Assembly (NCBI RefSeq): GCF_009766005.1
Contig: NZ_LMUK01000038.1
Span: 327,090 to 391,089 of the forward strand
Direction: 5' to 3'
From: Bradyrhizobium sp. S69
GTDB lineage: Bacteria; Pseudomonadota; Alphaproteobacteria; Rhizobiales; Xanthobacteraceae
DNA length: 64,000 nucleotides
Part shown: in pieces, positions 18,594 through 27,184 of the stretch
Position numbering within the stretch: the first letter of the stretch is position 1
Layout of the letters: each line of letters opens with the position of its first letter
Translations under genes and position numbers: made by a program
The notes under the pieces: generated by a model
The model's database searches: none
What the model was told of the DNA's origin: nothing
The model's input: only the letters and a program-made list of their open reading frames with translations

Positions 18594-20609
18594 ATGCGAT
18601 ACCTATCCGGTCTGTTCACCGCCTTGTTGCTGGTCGCGAACCCATCTGTGTTCGGCTGGGATCATTGGGGCGCGGACCTCGGCGGCAGCCGGTTTTCCAA
18701 GCTCGATCAGATCACGCCGGCCAATGTCGGCAATCTGGTCCGCGCCTTTGTGTTTCACACCGGCGATCTTGAGGCCCGCGCGCCGGAGCTGATGGCCCGC
18801 ACCAAGCTCGAGGCCACGCCGCTGTTCGTTGAAGACAGCCTGATCTTCTGTTCGCCTTTCAACGAAGTCATCGCACTCGATCCCGGCACCGGTGCGCCAA
18901 AATGGCGCTATGATCCCAAGATCAGTCCCACGCAGCTCCCCGCAAACCGATATAATTGCCGCGGCGTGACCTATTGGGTCGATACCAAGGCCGCCGAAAA
19001 CGCGCTGTGCCGCGCCCGGATCTTCATGGGCACCAACGACGCCCGTGTGATCGCGCTCGATGCCAAAACCGGTATCCCCTGCGTCGATTTTGGCGATCAC
19101 GGCGAAGTCAGGCTCGATGTCGCAAAGCCGCTGCTCTGGCCTGGCGAATTCCAGATCACGTCCGCGCCGGTGGTGAGCCGCGACGTGGTCGTGGTCGGCT
19201 CCGCGATCTCGGACAATACCCGCGTCGACGGGCCGGCAGGAACGGTGCACGCCTTCGATGCGCGCAGCGGCAAGCCGCGCTGGAGTTGGGACCCGCTGGT
19301 GCGCGACGGCATTGAGGCCGGCGCGGCCAATGTCTGGGCGCCGATGTCGGCCGACGAGGCACGCGGACTGCTGTTCCTGCCGACGTCGTCGCCGAGCCCG
19401 GATTTCTGGGGCGGCAAGCGGCCAGGCGACAACGCGCACGCCAATTCCGTGGTGGCGCTGCGCACCGAGACCGGCGAACTGGTGTGGTCGTTCCAGACCG
19501 TGCATCACGACGTCTGGGATTATGATGTGCCGGCGCAGCCGACGCTGACGCGGATCGACACCGGCGCGGGCTTGCGCGATGTCGTGATCCAGCCGACCAA
19601 ACAGGGTTTTGTCTTTGTGCTCGATCGCGACACCGGCCAACCGGTCTGGCCGGTCGAGGAGCGCGCCGTGCCGCAAGGCGCTGCCGAAGGCGAACAGCTT
19701 TCGCCGACCCAGCCGTTTCCGACCCACGTGCCGGCGCTGCTGCCGCAACAATTTTCAGCCGCGGATATCTTCAAGCCGTTTCTCGGACTAGGCAACTCCG
19801 CCTGTGAGCAGCAGCTCTCGGGCCTGCGCAACGAGGGGCTGTTCACGCCGCCTTCGACGCAGGGAACGCTGTTCTATCCGATGACCGGGGGCGGGGTGAA
19901 CTGGGGCAGCGCGGCGTTCGATCCGGTCAACCAGATCCTCTACGCCAATGTCAGCCGTGCCATCCATATCATCAAGTTGATACCGCGGGCCGAGGTCGAG
20001 GGTTTGAAGCCGGCAAAAGGATTTGATTTGGGCGAGCAGCGCGGCGCGCCGTTTGCGATGACGCGGCGTGTGGCGCTGTCGCCGCTCGGGTTTCCCTGCA
20101 ACAAGCCGCCATGGGGGGAAACGGTCGCGGTCGATCTGAAGGCTGGAAAAATTCTCTGGCGGTCGACGGTGGGAACGTCGGAAGATCGGGCACCGCTCGG
20201 CATCGCCTTCAAATGGGGTACGCCGCTGCCCAACGGTGTCGTGATTACCGCGGGCGGCCTGGTCTTCACCGGCGCGATGGATGCGTATCTGCGCGCGCTC
20301 AATGCCAAAACCGGCGAGGAGCTTTGGCAGGGCCGGCTGCCGGTGCCCGGGCTCGCCAATCCCATGACCTATTTCTGGAAGGGCGAACAATATGTGGCGA
20401 TCGCGGCCGGCGGTCATTCCGAGGCCGGCACCACGATCGGCGATAGCCTGGTGGCGTTTCGTCTGGCGCGGCCGGGTGAGACGCCCTCGCTGTGGTCGCG
20501 CACGATCGACCGGCCGGGCGGCAGATTCTTGAGCGGGGCGCTGGTCGTTGCGCTGACGATCCTGCTGCTGGGGATTGGACTCTGGCGCTGGCGGCGGCGG
20601 CCGCATTGA
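18594..20609 (+). CDS. PQQ-dependent dehydrogenase (glucose/quinate-dehydrogenase-like), C-terminally anchored
   Basis: Eight-bladed quinoprotein of 671 residues. A signal peptide (LFTALLLVANPSVFG) precedes the propeller; tryptophan-docking repeats such as GTGAPKWRYDP, SGKPRWSWDP and TGELVWSFQT recur. The core PQQ-site block is FQTVHHDVWDYDVPAQPTL followed by PTKQGFVFVLDRDTGQPVWP, matching membrane glucose dehydrogenases, with the Asp of HHDxWDYD as likely catalytic base. Unlike those enzymes it lacks the five N-terminal helices and instead ends in one hydrophobic helix (GALVVALTILLLGIGLW) followed by RWRRRPH. It should oxidise a polyol or sugar in the periplasm. GAGGT precedes the ATG. Confidence 0.87.
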   Translation: MRYLSGLFTALLLVANPSVFGWDHWGADLGGSRFSKLDQITPANVGNLVRAFVFHTGDLEARAPELMARTKLEATPLFVEDSLIFCSPFNEVIALDPGTGAPKWRYDPKISPTQLPANRYNCRGVTYWVDTKAAENALCRARIFMGTNDARVIALDAKTGIPCVDFGDHGEVRLDVAKPLLWPGEFQITSAPVVSRDVVVVGSAISDNTRVDGPAGTVHAFDARSGKPRWSWDPLVRDGIEAGAANVWAPMSADEARGLLFLPTSSPSPDFWGGKRPGDNAHANSVVALRTETGELVWSFQTVHHDVWDYDVPAQPTLTRIDTGAGLRDVVIQPTKQGFVFVLDRDTGQPVWPVEERAVPQGAAEGEQLSPTQPFPTHVPALLPQQFSAADIFKPFLGLGNSACEQQLSGLRNEGLFTPPSTQGTLFYPMTGGGVNWGSAAFDPVNQILYANVSRAIHIIKLIPRAEVEGLKPAKGFDLGEQRGAPFAMTRRVALSPLGFPCNKPPWGETVAVDLKAGKILWRSTVGTSEDRAPLGIAFKWGTPLPNGVVITAGGLVFTGAMDAYLRALNAKTGEELWQGRLPVPGLANPMTYFWKGEQYVAIAAGGHSEAGTTIGDSLVAFRLARPGETPSLWSRTIDRPGGRFLSGALVVALTILLLGIGLWRWRRRPH

Positions 20610-20640
20610 ACCCGGCGGGCAGCGTTGGTGACCAACGGCC

Positions 20641-21897
20641 ATGCGGCGATTGCTGTCCACTATGCCTAAGATGATCGTGCGCGCGCTGGCCGCCATCCTG
20701 CTGATGTCGAGTTTTGCCGCTCCCGTCGGCGCGACCCCGTTGGACGACGCCAACGCCGCCGCCGACAGTGGCGACTATGCCAAAGCGATGCAGCTTGTGC
20801 GCCCGCTGGCCGAGCAGGGCGATCCTGCCGCGCAATACGATCTCGGGGTGATGTACTACGCCGGTCAGGGCGTGTCGCGAGACGCGGTCGAGGCGGCGCG
20901 GTGGTTCGGCAAGGCCGCCGAACAGGGCGACCTCAATGCCCAGTATAATCTCGGGGTGCTCTACGATCACGGGCTCGGCGTCGCGCAGAACGATACCGAG
21001 GCGCTGAAATGGTATCGCAAGTCGGCCGAACAGGGCTATGCGCCGGCCGAGACCAATCTCGGCGGCATGTATGACCATGGACGGGCGGTGCCGCTGGACC
21101 ATGCCGAGGCGCTGCGCTGGTACCGCAAGGCCGCCGAACAGGGCCTCGCGCCGGCCCAGTTCAATCTCGGCGCGATGTATTACAACGGCCAGGGCGTCGC
21201 GCAGGACACGGCCGAGGCCATGAACTGGTGCCGCAAGGCGGCCGAGCAGGGTTTTGCCATGGCGCAGAACTATCTCGGGCAGATCTATGTCGATGCGCCC
21301 GCACAGGATTATGCCGAGGCCGTAAAATGGTTTCGCAAGGCTGCCGAACAGGGCAACGCCGATGGCCAGCTCAATCTCGGCCTGAGATACGAGAACGGCG
21401 AGGGCGTACCGCAAAATTACGCCGAGGCGATGAAATGGTATCGGCTCGCGGCCGACAACGGCAAGCTTGGCGCGATGTACGGCATTGCGCTGATGTATGA
21501 TAACGGCGAGGGCGTCGCACAGGATTTTGGCGAGGCGATCAACTGGTATCGCAGGGCGGCGGAGCACGGCTTTCCCCCGGCCGAGTCCAATCTCGGGCTG
21601 ATGTACCAAAGCGGCAAGGGCGTGCCGCAGGACTATGCCGAGGCCGCGAACTGGTATCGCAAGGCAGCCGAACAAGGCCTGCCCACCGCCCAGGCCAATC
21701 TCGGCAACCTCTACATTGGCGGTCGCGGCGTTCCGCTGGATCGAGTCCACGCGTATATGTGGCTCAGCGTGGCGGCGGCGCGCGGTGACCCAAACGCAGA
21801 GAAGATTCAGCAACGCGTCGCCAAGGCGATGACCCAGGCCGAGATCACCGAAGCACAAAGGCTCGCGGCCGAATGGAAGCCGGGAGCGGCGCATTAG
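20641..21897 (+). CDS. exported Sel1-like repeat protein
   Basis: Secreted solenoid protein of 418 residues with nine consecutive Sel1-type repeats of about 36 residues, each on the pattern AQxxLGxxYxxGxGVxxDxxEAxxWYRKAAEQG. The signal peptide ends near PVGATP. The fifth repeat is degenerate (GQIYVDAPAQ). Sel1 solenoids act as protein-protein scaffolds in periplasmic signalling, envelope assembly or secretion; no catalytic site is present. It starts 31 bp after the quinoprotein stop, so the two genes, and perhaps the caspase-family gene before them, form one transcript. Confidence 0.9.
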   Translation: MRRLLSTMPKMIVRALAAILLMSSFAAPVGATPLDDANAAADSGDYAKAMQLVRPLAEQGDPAAQYDLGVMYYAGQGVSRDAVEAARWFGKAAEQGDLNAQYNLGVLYDHGLGVAQNDTEALKWYRKSAEQGYAPAETNLGGMYDHGRAVPLDHAEALRWYRKAAEQGLAPAQFNLGAMYYNGQGVAQDTAEAMNWCRKAAEQGFAMAQNYLGQIYVDAPAQDYAEAVKWFRKAAEQGNADGQLNLGLRYENGEGVPQNYAEAMKWYRLAADNGKLGAMYGIALMYDNGEGVAQDFGEAINWYRRAAEHGFPPAESNLGLMYQSGKGVPQDYAEAANWYRKAAEQGLPTAQANLGNLYIGGRGVPLDRVHAYMWLSVAAARGDPNAEKIQQRVAKAMTQAEITEAQRLAAEWKPGAAH

Positions 21898-21926
21898 CTT
21901 TGCGCGATCATCACGGAAAGGATTTC

Positions 21927-23090
21927 ATGACATTGTTTGCTGTCGCCAAACGCGCCACGGTTACCTGCATGATGACCGTAGCGCTGGCGCTGCCTGCGGA
22001 TGCGGCGGTTTCCTGCGCCGGCGCCGCCCGGCATCTGGTGACATTGGTCAGGGACCACTGGCCTTCGTCGAATGAAGCCACGCCGGTTGCGACCGGCGAC
22101 ATGCTCAGTACTTTTCGGCACACCTCGCCACCGGGATTCATTCCCGGAACCACGCGCTTCAAGCTGAAGGCCTATTCGCGACAGGCGTTCATCAAGCAGG
22201 CGGCGCAGCTTAAACGGCCCTTCACGCCATCCCCCGGCTTGCTGAAGGCGCTTGATGGTGTCCAGGAAGAACTGGTTGTTTCCGATCTGCCGGGCAGCAA
22301 CCTGTTGGCCGCCAACAGCATTGCCGGCACCGCACATTGCAATTCGACAATATTTTTCTCGGTGAACCGGGGACGCGGGCGCTTGGTGCCGGTGCCGGAA
22401 AGCGGGCAGAACGATATCGGCGGCTCCTGCGGGCTGACGCTTTCGTTTGCCTCGGTGGATGGCCTTCCCGTTGTTATCGATGACGACCTCGATGCCGGAC
22501 CGAGCCTCGCCTCGACATTGACGCTGACGCCGTGGGGCGGCAGCAGATGGCAACCACCGTGCAAGGCCAGCTTTGTCTTTGCGCCGCATTTTGATCCAGC
22601 GAAGACGTGGAACGATTGGGCCAGTCTTAACAATTGGGACAACAACGATTGCGGCAGCGGCGGTTGCGGCGGATTGCAGCGCGCGGCACTCGATCTGGTC
22701 CGGCAGACGCAAGGGGATCGCACCGGGGTGGAAGCGCATGTGCTCTCGGGGCTGACGCCGGCGCAGCGCGAGGAATATCAGCGCCTCAAGCGCGTCGCCG
22801 ACCGCCCGGATCCCGACGACCGGCAGGCCGGCGGTGACGATACAGCAAAGCCCATGGCGGCAAAGCCCGCGACCGCGGCCACGCTGACCGACGCGATGCC
22901 GCTGCTGCTGCCGATGGTGGTGGATGATCGGGTGTTGCTGGCTAGCGTTGGACATTTTACGATCGGCTGGCGGGTTTTTGCCGATTGGAAGGTGACGGTC
23001 GAGGCAGCCGAGGCCGAGCGAACCAAAGAGATCGCGCGTTTTGCCATCGGCATGACCCAAGGCCCGATCGTCAGCGTGTCCATCAAATGA
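21927..23090 (+). CDS. exported hypothetical protein, 387 aa
   Basis: I do not recognise a family. A signal peptide (VTCMMTVALALPADAAV) precedes a mature chain of about 360 residues with several Cys: AVSCAGA, TAHCNS, GGSCGLT, PPCKAS and a NDCGSGGCGG cluster. It contains an acidic patch VVIDDDLDAGPS and a Trp-rich segment KTWNDWASLNNWDNND. The start ATG 21927 follows GGAAAGGA; the frame is open further upstream into the Sel1 gene but that region is not needed. It lies 29 bp after the Sel1 gene and just before another exported gene, suggesting a shared operon of envelope proteins. Confidence 0.7.
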   Translation: MTLFAVAKRATVTCMMTVALALPADAAVSCAGAARHLVTLVRDHWPSSNEATPVATGDMLSTFRHTSPPGFIPGTTRFKLKAYSRQAFIKQAAQLKRPFTPSPGLLKALDGVQEELVVSDLPGSNLLAANSIAGTAHCNSTIFFSVNRGRGRLVPVPESGQNDIGGSCGLTLSFASVDGLPVVIDDDLDAGPSLASTLTLTPWGGSRWQPPCKASFVFAPHFDPAKTWNDWASLNNWDNNDCGSGGCGGLQRAALDLVRQTQGDRTGVEAHVLSGLTPAQREEYQRLKRVADRPDPDDRQAGGDDTAKPMAAKPATAATLTDAMPLLLPMVVDDRVLLASVGHFTIGWRVFADWKVTVEAAEAERTKEIARFAIGMTQGPIVSVSIK

Positions 23091-23110
23091 TCGCACCGGG
23101 AATGACCATC

Positions 23111-24010
23111 ATGAAGACCGCAATTTCGGCAGTGGCGTGCGCGGCGCTAGCTTTGATGTTCGCGCTTGCCGAAGCCGGCGCGGCACAGCCTGCGCCGGAG
23201 GATCGCTACATCGCGACGCGCGATGCCGCGATCGCGAAGCTGTCGCCGCTGTACGATGCCGGGGCGCTCGACGATGCCGCGACCGCGGCCGAGGCGGCGG
23301 CGTTCGCGGATCTGCTGGCGCAGATGACTGCGATCCTGGGCGAGCCCGCGCGCAAGGGTTTCGGGCCGGCACGGCTCAATATCGACACCTTCTACAAGGG
23401 CGATGAGGGTTTCGGCACGCTCGACGGCCTGCGTTTCGACGCAGAACTCGGCCGCAACGGCGAGAAGGCCGGTGCCAACGGCGCCGACGGCAAATATGTC
23501 GAGCCCAAGGCCCATATCATTGTCACGACGCCGACGCTGTTCGAGCGTTGGCTGCTCGCCCACAAGGATTGGTGGGACAAGGGCGCGCGCAATGTCCCGC
23601 AGCGGATCGGCTCGGCGCTAAAGGACGCAAGCTTCTACACCCAGGCGATTTCCAGCGATGCGGCGGTGATCAATTTCAGTCTGTTACCGATGGCCAAGCC
23701 CGATTCCGCGACCTTCAGCTACGGCATTCTGGCCGGACGAACCCAATCCGACATCCCCGATGCGGCGGATCAAGTGTTCGTGTCGGCGCTCACCGATGGC
23801 AAGGTGTATATCGCCTACGGCGCGATCGATCCGGTGGTGAAAATTTCTGAATGCAGCGCGATCCGCGCCGATGACAACAAGCGCGATCTTCGCCAGCAAA
23901 GCGAGGACGCCTTCATGCGCTGCTTCACCAAGCGCGCGCCACAGCAGCCGTCATTCGCCGAGGCCACGCGGCAGGCCCAGGCATTGCTGATGGCGGCGAT
24001 GGGGAAATAG
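23111..24010 (+). CDS. exported hypothetical protein, 299 aa
   Basis: Secreted protein without a family I can name. A signal peptide (AVACAALALMFALAEAGAA) leads into an Ala-rich helical stretch (DDAATAAEAAAFADLLAQM). Then comes a domain with NIDTFYKGDEGFGTLDGLRF and a repeated Trp/Lys motif LLAHKDWWDKGARNVPQ, and a C-terminal half with two Cys (ISECSAIR and FMRCFTKR) that may pair. ATG 23111 is preferred over 23102 because the GGGA ahead of them is correctly spaced only for the former. It follows the 387-residue exported gene after 20 bp and likely shares its transcript. Confidence 0.7.
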   Translation: MKTAISAVACAALALMFALAEAGAAQPAPEDRYIATRDAAIAKLSPLYDAGALDDAATAAEAAAFADLLAQMTAILGEPARKGFGPARLNIDTFYKGDEGFGTLDGLRFDAELGRNGEKAGANGADGKYVEPKAHIIVTTPTLFERWLLAHKDWWDKGARNVPQRIGSALKDASFYTQAISSDAAVINFSLLPMAKPDSATFSYGILAGRTQSDIPDAADQVFVSALTDGKVYIAYGAIDPVVKISECSAIRADDNKRDLRQQSEDAFMRCFTKRAPQQPSFAEATRQAQALLMAAMGK

Positions 24011-24016
24011 TGTGTG

Positions 24017-24256
24017 CTAATCGAACGCGACGCCGATCCGCTTGTCCTTGCTCCAGACCGGACGGCAGCGGCGGATGAACTGATCGGTTTCGATCACCAG
24101 CATGAAGGACGGCGGCATGCTGACCGGGCTTGGAAAGTCGATCGCGGCGCCATCGGCTGAAAGGTTGCGGACGGTGCAGGCGAGCCCGTTGCCGTCGAAG
24201 GCGACGGTGGCGCCCTTCAGCACCCTGAATCGCTGTGTCCTGCGTTTCTCGATCAT
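24017..24256 (-). CDS. PilZ-domain protein, 79 aa
   Basis: Single PilZ domain: an RRTQRFRVLKG N-terminal arm corresponding to the RxxxR part of the c-di-GMP site, then CTVRNLSADGAAIDF, matching the D/NxSxxG part (here N-L-S-A-D-G). The end (WSKDKRIGVAFD) is the usual final strand. Stand-alone PilZ proteins of this length are abundant in Bradyrhizobium and bind c-di-GMP or act as adaptors. ATG 24256 is preferred; ATG 24265 adds three residues. It is convergent with the exported gene that ends six bases away. Confidence 0.85.
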   Translation of the reverse strand: MIEKRRTQRFRVLKGATVAFDGNGLACTVRNLSADGAAIDFPSPVSMPPSFMLVIETDQFIRRCRPVWSKDKRIGVAFD

Positions 24257-24510
24257 GTCACACATCCGGAAGAGCGGGTTGTTGTTGCGGGCTGTTGTTA
24301 CCGGGGTAATCTAGCGTGACGGAATTACAGACAATTGAATCCAACCCCCGCCGTACTTGCCTTTACCTTCAGGTTTCGTTTACGAATGGCATCCTGAGCC
24401 GCTCAAGTTTAGTCGAATTGCGTTTGCGATCCCGTTGAGCTGCGACGTGGCAACTAGCTACGATGTGCTGGCGACCCTTTTTTTAGAGATCATCATTTTG
24501 GGAGATCATC

Positions 24511-24804
24511 ATGAAGACGACCGTCTCGATGTTGTTTGCCGCCGCCCTCGTGCTTTGCTCGCTGCCGGCCCATGCCGTGGTTCTCGATCTGTCGACCTTG
24601 ACCTGCAAACAGTTCATCGAGGGCGGCGATGACGAGATCAAGATGGTGCTGACCTGGATGGACGGCTGGTACAAGGGCGACGAGGACGAGGCGATCATCG
24701 ACACCGACGTGTTCGTCGACAACGCCAAGAAGTTCGGCGCCTTCTGCGCGGCGAACCCGACCATCAGCATCGTCAACGCCGCCGAGAAGATTCTCGGCAA
24801 ATAA
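24511..24804 (+). CDS. HdeA/HdeB-family acid-stress chaperone
   Basis: Periplasmic protein of 97 residues: signal peptide MKTTVSMLFAAALVLCSLPA ending near HAVVLDL, then a compact helical domain with two Cys (LTCKQF and FGAFCAAN) that form the family's single disulfide. The segment MVLTWMDGWYKGDEDEAIID is typical of HdeA. HdeA-type proteins unfold at low pH and keep periplasmic clients soluble. GGGAGATCATC precedes the ATG. It stands alone; the 245-bp gap before it is relatively AT-rich and ends in a T7 run, but no sigma-EcfG-type promoter could be found in it. Confidence 0.9.
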   Translation: MKTTVSMLFAAALVLCSLPAHAVVLDLSTLTCKQFIEGGDDEIKMVLTWMDGWYKGDEDEAIIDTDVFVDNAKKFGAFCAANPTISIVNAAEKILGK

Positions 24805-24822
24805 ATCCAAACCGCCGCTGCT

Positions 24823-25290
24823 TCACAGCATCGCGAACGCGCTGGAAACCATCGCCACCGGCTTGTGGTCGGTGGCGTTCAACAGCGTGACGCGGCCAAA
24901 GCTCATGGTGCGGCCGAGGCGCACCACCCGCGCGTCGGCCAGTACGTCCGACGAGGTGACGGCGCGCATGAAATGGGTGGTTTGATCGACCGTGGTCATC
25001 GGCCGGTAGCCGCGATTGGCCGCCAGGATCGCAATCACCATCGAGGTGTCGGCCAGCGCCATCAGCGCCTGGCCGCAGACGATGCCACCGTGCCGGCATA
25101 GCCGCTCGGAGAACGCCATGCGCAGCGTGGCGCCCGGCTGCCAGTCGGCCGTGGCGCCCGAAGGCGGGGCGGCGCATTCGATCTGTTCGACCGACAGCCC
25201 GAGATCCTTCACCCACGGTGCAAACACATCATCGAGAACCCGCCGCGCCTCCGCGATATCGAATTCGGCCGCCTGTTGCTCGCTTGCCAT
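24823..25290 (-). CDS. PaaI-type hotdog thioesterase
   Basis: Hotdog-fold acyl-CoA thioesterase of 155 residues. The fold's signature region is RLCRHGGIVCGQALMALADT, where HGG followed by an acidic residue about ten positions later corresponds to the catalytic core of the PaaI/4HBT group, and TVDQTTHFMRAVTSSD and TMSFGRVTLLNA are its strands. It should hydrolyse acyl- or aryl-CoA in the cytoplasm; the acyl group cannot be inferred. It is convergent with hdeA, and no co-transcribed partner is visible. Confidence 0.82.
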   Translation of the reverse strand: MASEQQAAEFDIAEARRVLDDVFAPWVKDLGLSVEQIECAAPPSGATADWQPGATLRMAFSERLCRHGGIVCGQALMALADTSMVIAILAANRGYRPMTTVDQTTHFMRAVTSSDVLADARVVRLGRTMSFGRVTLLNATDHKPVAMVSSAFAML

Positions 25291-25403
25291 GAACGCTGGA
25301 TCCCCCCGGATGATGCTTGTGAGGCATACTAATCGGCTGTGCTGTGGCTTGAAAATGCCTGACTTGGGACGCTATAACCGCGCCCTGTGGGAGTGGGTGT
25401 ACG

Positions 25404-25529
25404 ATGTTCAGGCGATTGGCATTGATTTTCAGCGTGATCGCCTTGGGTCTGCTATTGAACGGCTGCACCAAATGCGGTCCGATCTGGGACGATTGGCTGC
25501 CGAAATCCTGCAAGTCGGACAATTTGTAA
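25404..25529 (+). CDS. 41-aa lipoprotein
   Basis: A very short open frame that falls below common length cut-offs. It encodes MFRRLALIFSVIALGLLLNG-C..., a textbook lipoprotein signal with lipobox LLNGC (Cys-21). The mature part of 21 residues has two further Cys and is Trp-rich (TKCGPIWDDWLPKSC...). The compact signal peptide, good lipobox and clean stop argue that it is real, though the ribosome site (GGGAGTGGGTGTACG) is spaced a little long. Function unknown. It precedes the second DPWG-type exported gene by 70 bp on the same strand. Confidence 0.65.
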   Translation: MFRRLALIFSVIALGLLLNGCTKCGPIWDDWLPKSCKSDNL

Positions 25530-25599
25530 TGTGCGGGCCATGCTTGGCGGCACAAGCGGTGGTGGTATATCGCCGGAAAGAGACGACGGGGAGCATCCC

Positions 25600-25866
25600 A
25601 TGAAGGTTTTACGCGCCGCCGCGCTGATCGCATTGCTGACGGGACCGGCTTACGCGCAGATGCCCAACATCAATCTGATGCCGGAAACCGCCTCCAAGAC
25701 CCCTGAGCAGAGGGAGGCGGAGGAGGCCAGGGACAAGGCCTACAAGGAGTCCTTAAAGAAGATTCCGGACGCCAAGGTCTCCGCGGATCCCTGGGGTAAC
25801 GTGCGTACCGATACGCCGAAGGCCGCGGGCAAGCCGAAGAGCAAAACCGGCAGCACGGTGAATTAG
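25600..25866 (+). CDS. small exported protein with DKAYK...IPD...DPWG motif (copy 2), 88 aa
   Basis: Secreted protein of 88 residues. Signal peptide MKVLRAAALIALLTGPAYA is followed by a charged chain whose core ARDKAYKESLKKIPDAKVSA then DPWGNVR parallels the protein at 16719-16955 (DKAYK, L, IPD, K, DPWG-V in the same order). ATG 25600 follows GGGGAGCATCCC; upstream in-frame codons from 25531 are not needed. The C terminus is Lys/Gly/Pro-rich. Function is unknown; the paralogy and conserved motif suggest a small family of envelope micro-proteins in this group of organisms. Confidence 0.78.
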   Translation: MKVLRAAALIALLTGPAYAQMPNINLMPETASKTPEQREAEEARDKAYKESLKKIPDAKVSADPWGNVRTDTPKAAGKPKSKTGSTVN

Positions 25867-26013
25867 GGGCAGTTCAGCTGATCGCCACGAACCGGCCAGG
25901 TTCGGCCGCCGCCGGTCAATCCAGCAACATTTAGACATAGGGGCAGCCCGAGGGACTCGGATTGGCGGCCGCGCGCGCTATATTGAGCCAGTCGTAATGT
26001 TGGAGTTTGCGGC

Positions 26014-26244
26014 ATGGCCTCTCGCCCGCGCGATCTCGCAGACCGGATGGCCGGCCGGCGCAAGCCCGACGACGGCTATCTGCGCGAGACCTTTACCCTG
26101 CCGCGCGACCGCGCCCGAACCAAGGCGCGCGATTTTCTCAACCGCTATCCCAAGGCCGCCTATATGAGCGGGGTCGAAAGCTGGCGTGAACTGCCCGGCG
26201 GCGACATCGAATTCACCATGCGGCGGCTGCCCAGCGCGGACTAG
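26014..26244 (+). CDS. conserved-looking hypothetical protein, 76 aa
   Basis: Soluble basic protein of 76 residues with no signal peptide. The first half is Arg/Asp-rich and helical (RDRARTKARDFLNRYPKA), and the second half ends in a beta-like stretch (SWRELPGGDIEFTMRRL). The composition and codon usage resemble those of neighbouring real genes, and there is a stop just upstream, so a genuine short gene is likely. No family or catalytic motif is recognised. It lies alone between the second DPWG gene and mgtC. Confidence 0.6.
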   Translation: MASRPRDLADRMAGRRKPDDGYLRETFTLPRDRARTKARDFLNRYPKAAYMSGVESWRELPGGDIEFTMRRLPSAD

Positions 26245-26482
26245 CGGATCGATGCGATGGACTCCTGGCCTCATCCCGGGGATGACGTCGGGGAGTACCT
26301 AAACTTCGGAAACGATGTACGCATCTAACTCAGCCTGCCGTCGGCAAGAGCCCGCAGGCGTTGCGCCCAAAAACATCGTCGTGCAAGATCGACACCAGGA
26401 ACGTTCGCGAGGGTGGCGGCCTTTATGGTCGACGCGCTTGCAACTAAGCGCCGGGCCGTTTCGCGATCGGAGTGCCAGAAAA

Positions 26483-27184
26483 ATGTCGGACGTCGATATG
26501 CTGATCCGCCTGCTCAGTGCGGCGTTGCTCGGGAGCATCATCGGACTCGAGCGCGAAAGGATATTGTGGGCCGCCGGCATTCGAACGCATATGCTGGTGT
26601 GCGTCGGCTCCTGCCTGATCATGATCGTTTCGCAATACGGGTTCGCCAACGTCCTGACCGAAAAGAACGTGGTGCTGGATCCCTCGCGTATCGCAGCACA
26701 GGTCGTCTCCGGAATTGGATTTCTCGGCGCCGGCTCGATCCTGGCCCGTGGCGAGATCGTCAAGGGATTGACCACGGCGGCCAGCATCTGGACCGTCGCG
26801 GCGATCGGTCTCGCCGTCGGCGGCGGTCTCTATCTCCCGGCCGCCGAATCCACCGTCATCATTCTGATCATCCTGGCCGGCATCAAGCCGCTGGAAGAGG
26901 CCTATCGATCGCGCAATCAAAGTTGCCAGCTGAAGATTGAAGTCGAGAGTGGATTTCTGACGCCGGAGTTGCTCCGCGACACGCTTCAACTGCGCGCCAG
27001 TCAGGTCAAGCGCTTCCTGGTCGAAAGCCGCGGCAGCCAGGGCGCCGACGATCTCTCGGTGCTCATCAGCAAAGTGTCGTCGCAGGACATCGCGAGTTTT
27101 GCCGGCAAATTGAACGAGCTCGACGGCGTCAAGTCGGTGACGATCGTGAAGCGCGGCAAAAACAGCAACGCAAACCCGACGTGA
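26483..27184 (+). CDS. MgtC/SapB family membrane protein
   Basis: Inner-membrane protein of 233 residues: about four or five N-terminal helices with the family blocks LLGSIIGLERERILWAAGIR, VSGIGFLGAGSIL and KGLTTAASIWTVAAIGLAVG, then a cytoplasmic ACT-like domain (about 150-233). MgtC proteins inhibit F1Fo-ATPase or modulate magnesium and phosphate homeostasis in several bacteria; the family otherwise has unknown transport roles. ATG 26483 follows GGAGTGCCAGAAA; the longer frame from 26315 is rejected because its N terminus has no membrane character. It is followed by about one kilobase of repeats. Confidence 0.9.
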   Translation: MSDVDMLIRLLSAALLGSIIGLERERILWAAGIRTHMLVCVGSCLIMIVSQYGFANVLTEKNVVLDPSRIAAQVVSGIGFLGAGSILARGEIVKGLTTAASIWTVAAIGLAVGGGLYLPAAESTVIILIILAGIKPLEEAYRSRNQSCQLKIEVESGFLTPELLRDTLQLRASQVKRFLVESRGSQGADDLSVLISKVSSQDIASFAGKLNELDGVKSVTIVKRGKNSNANPT

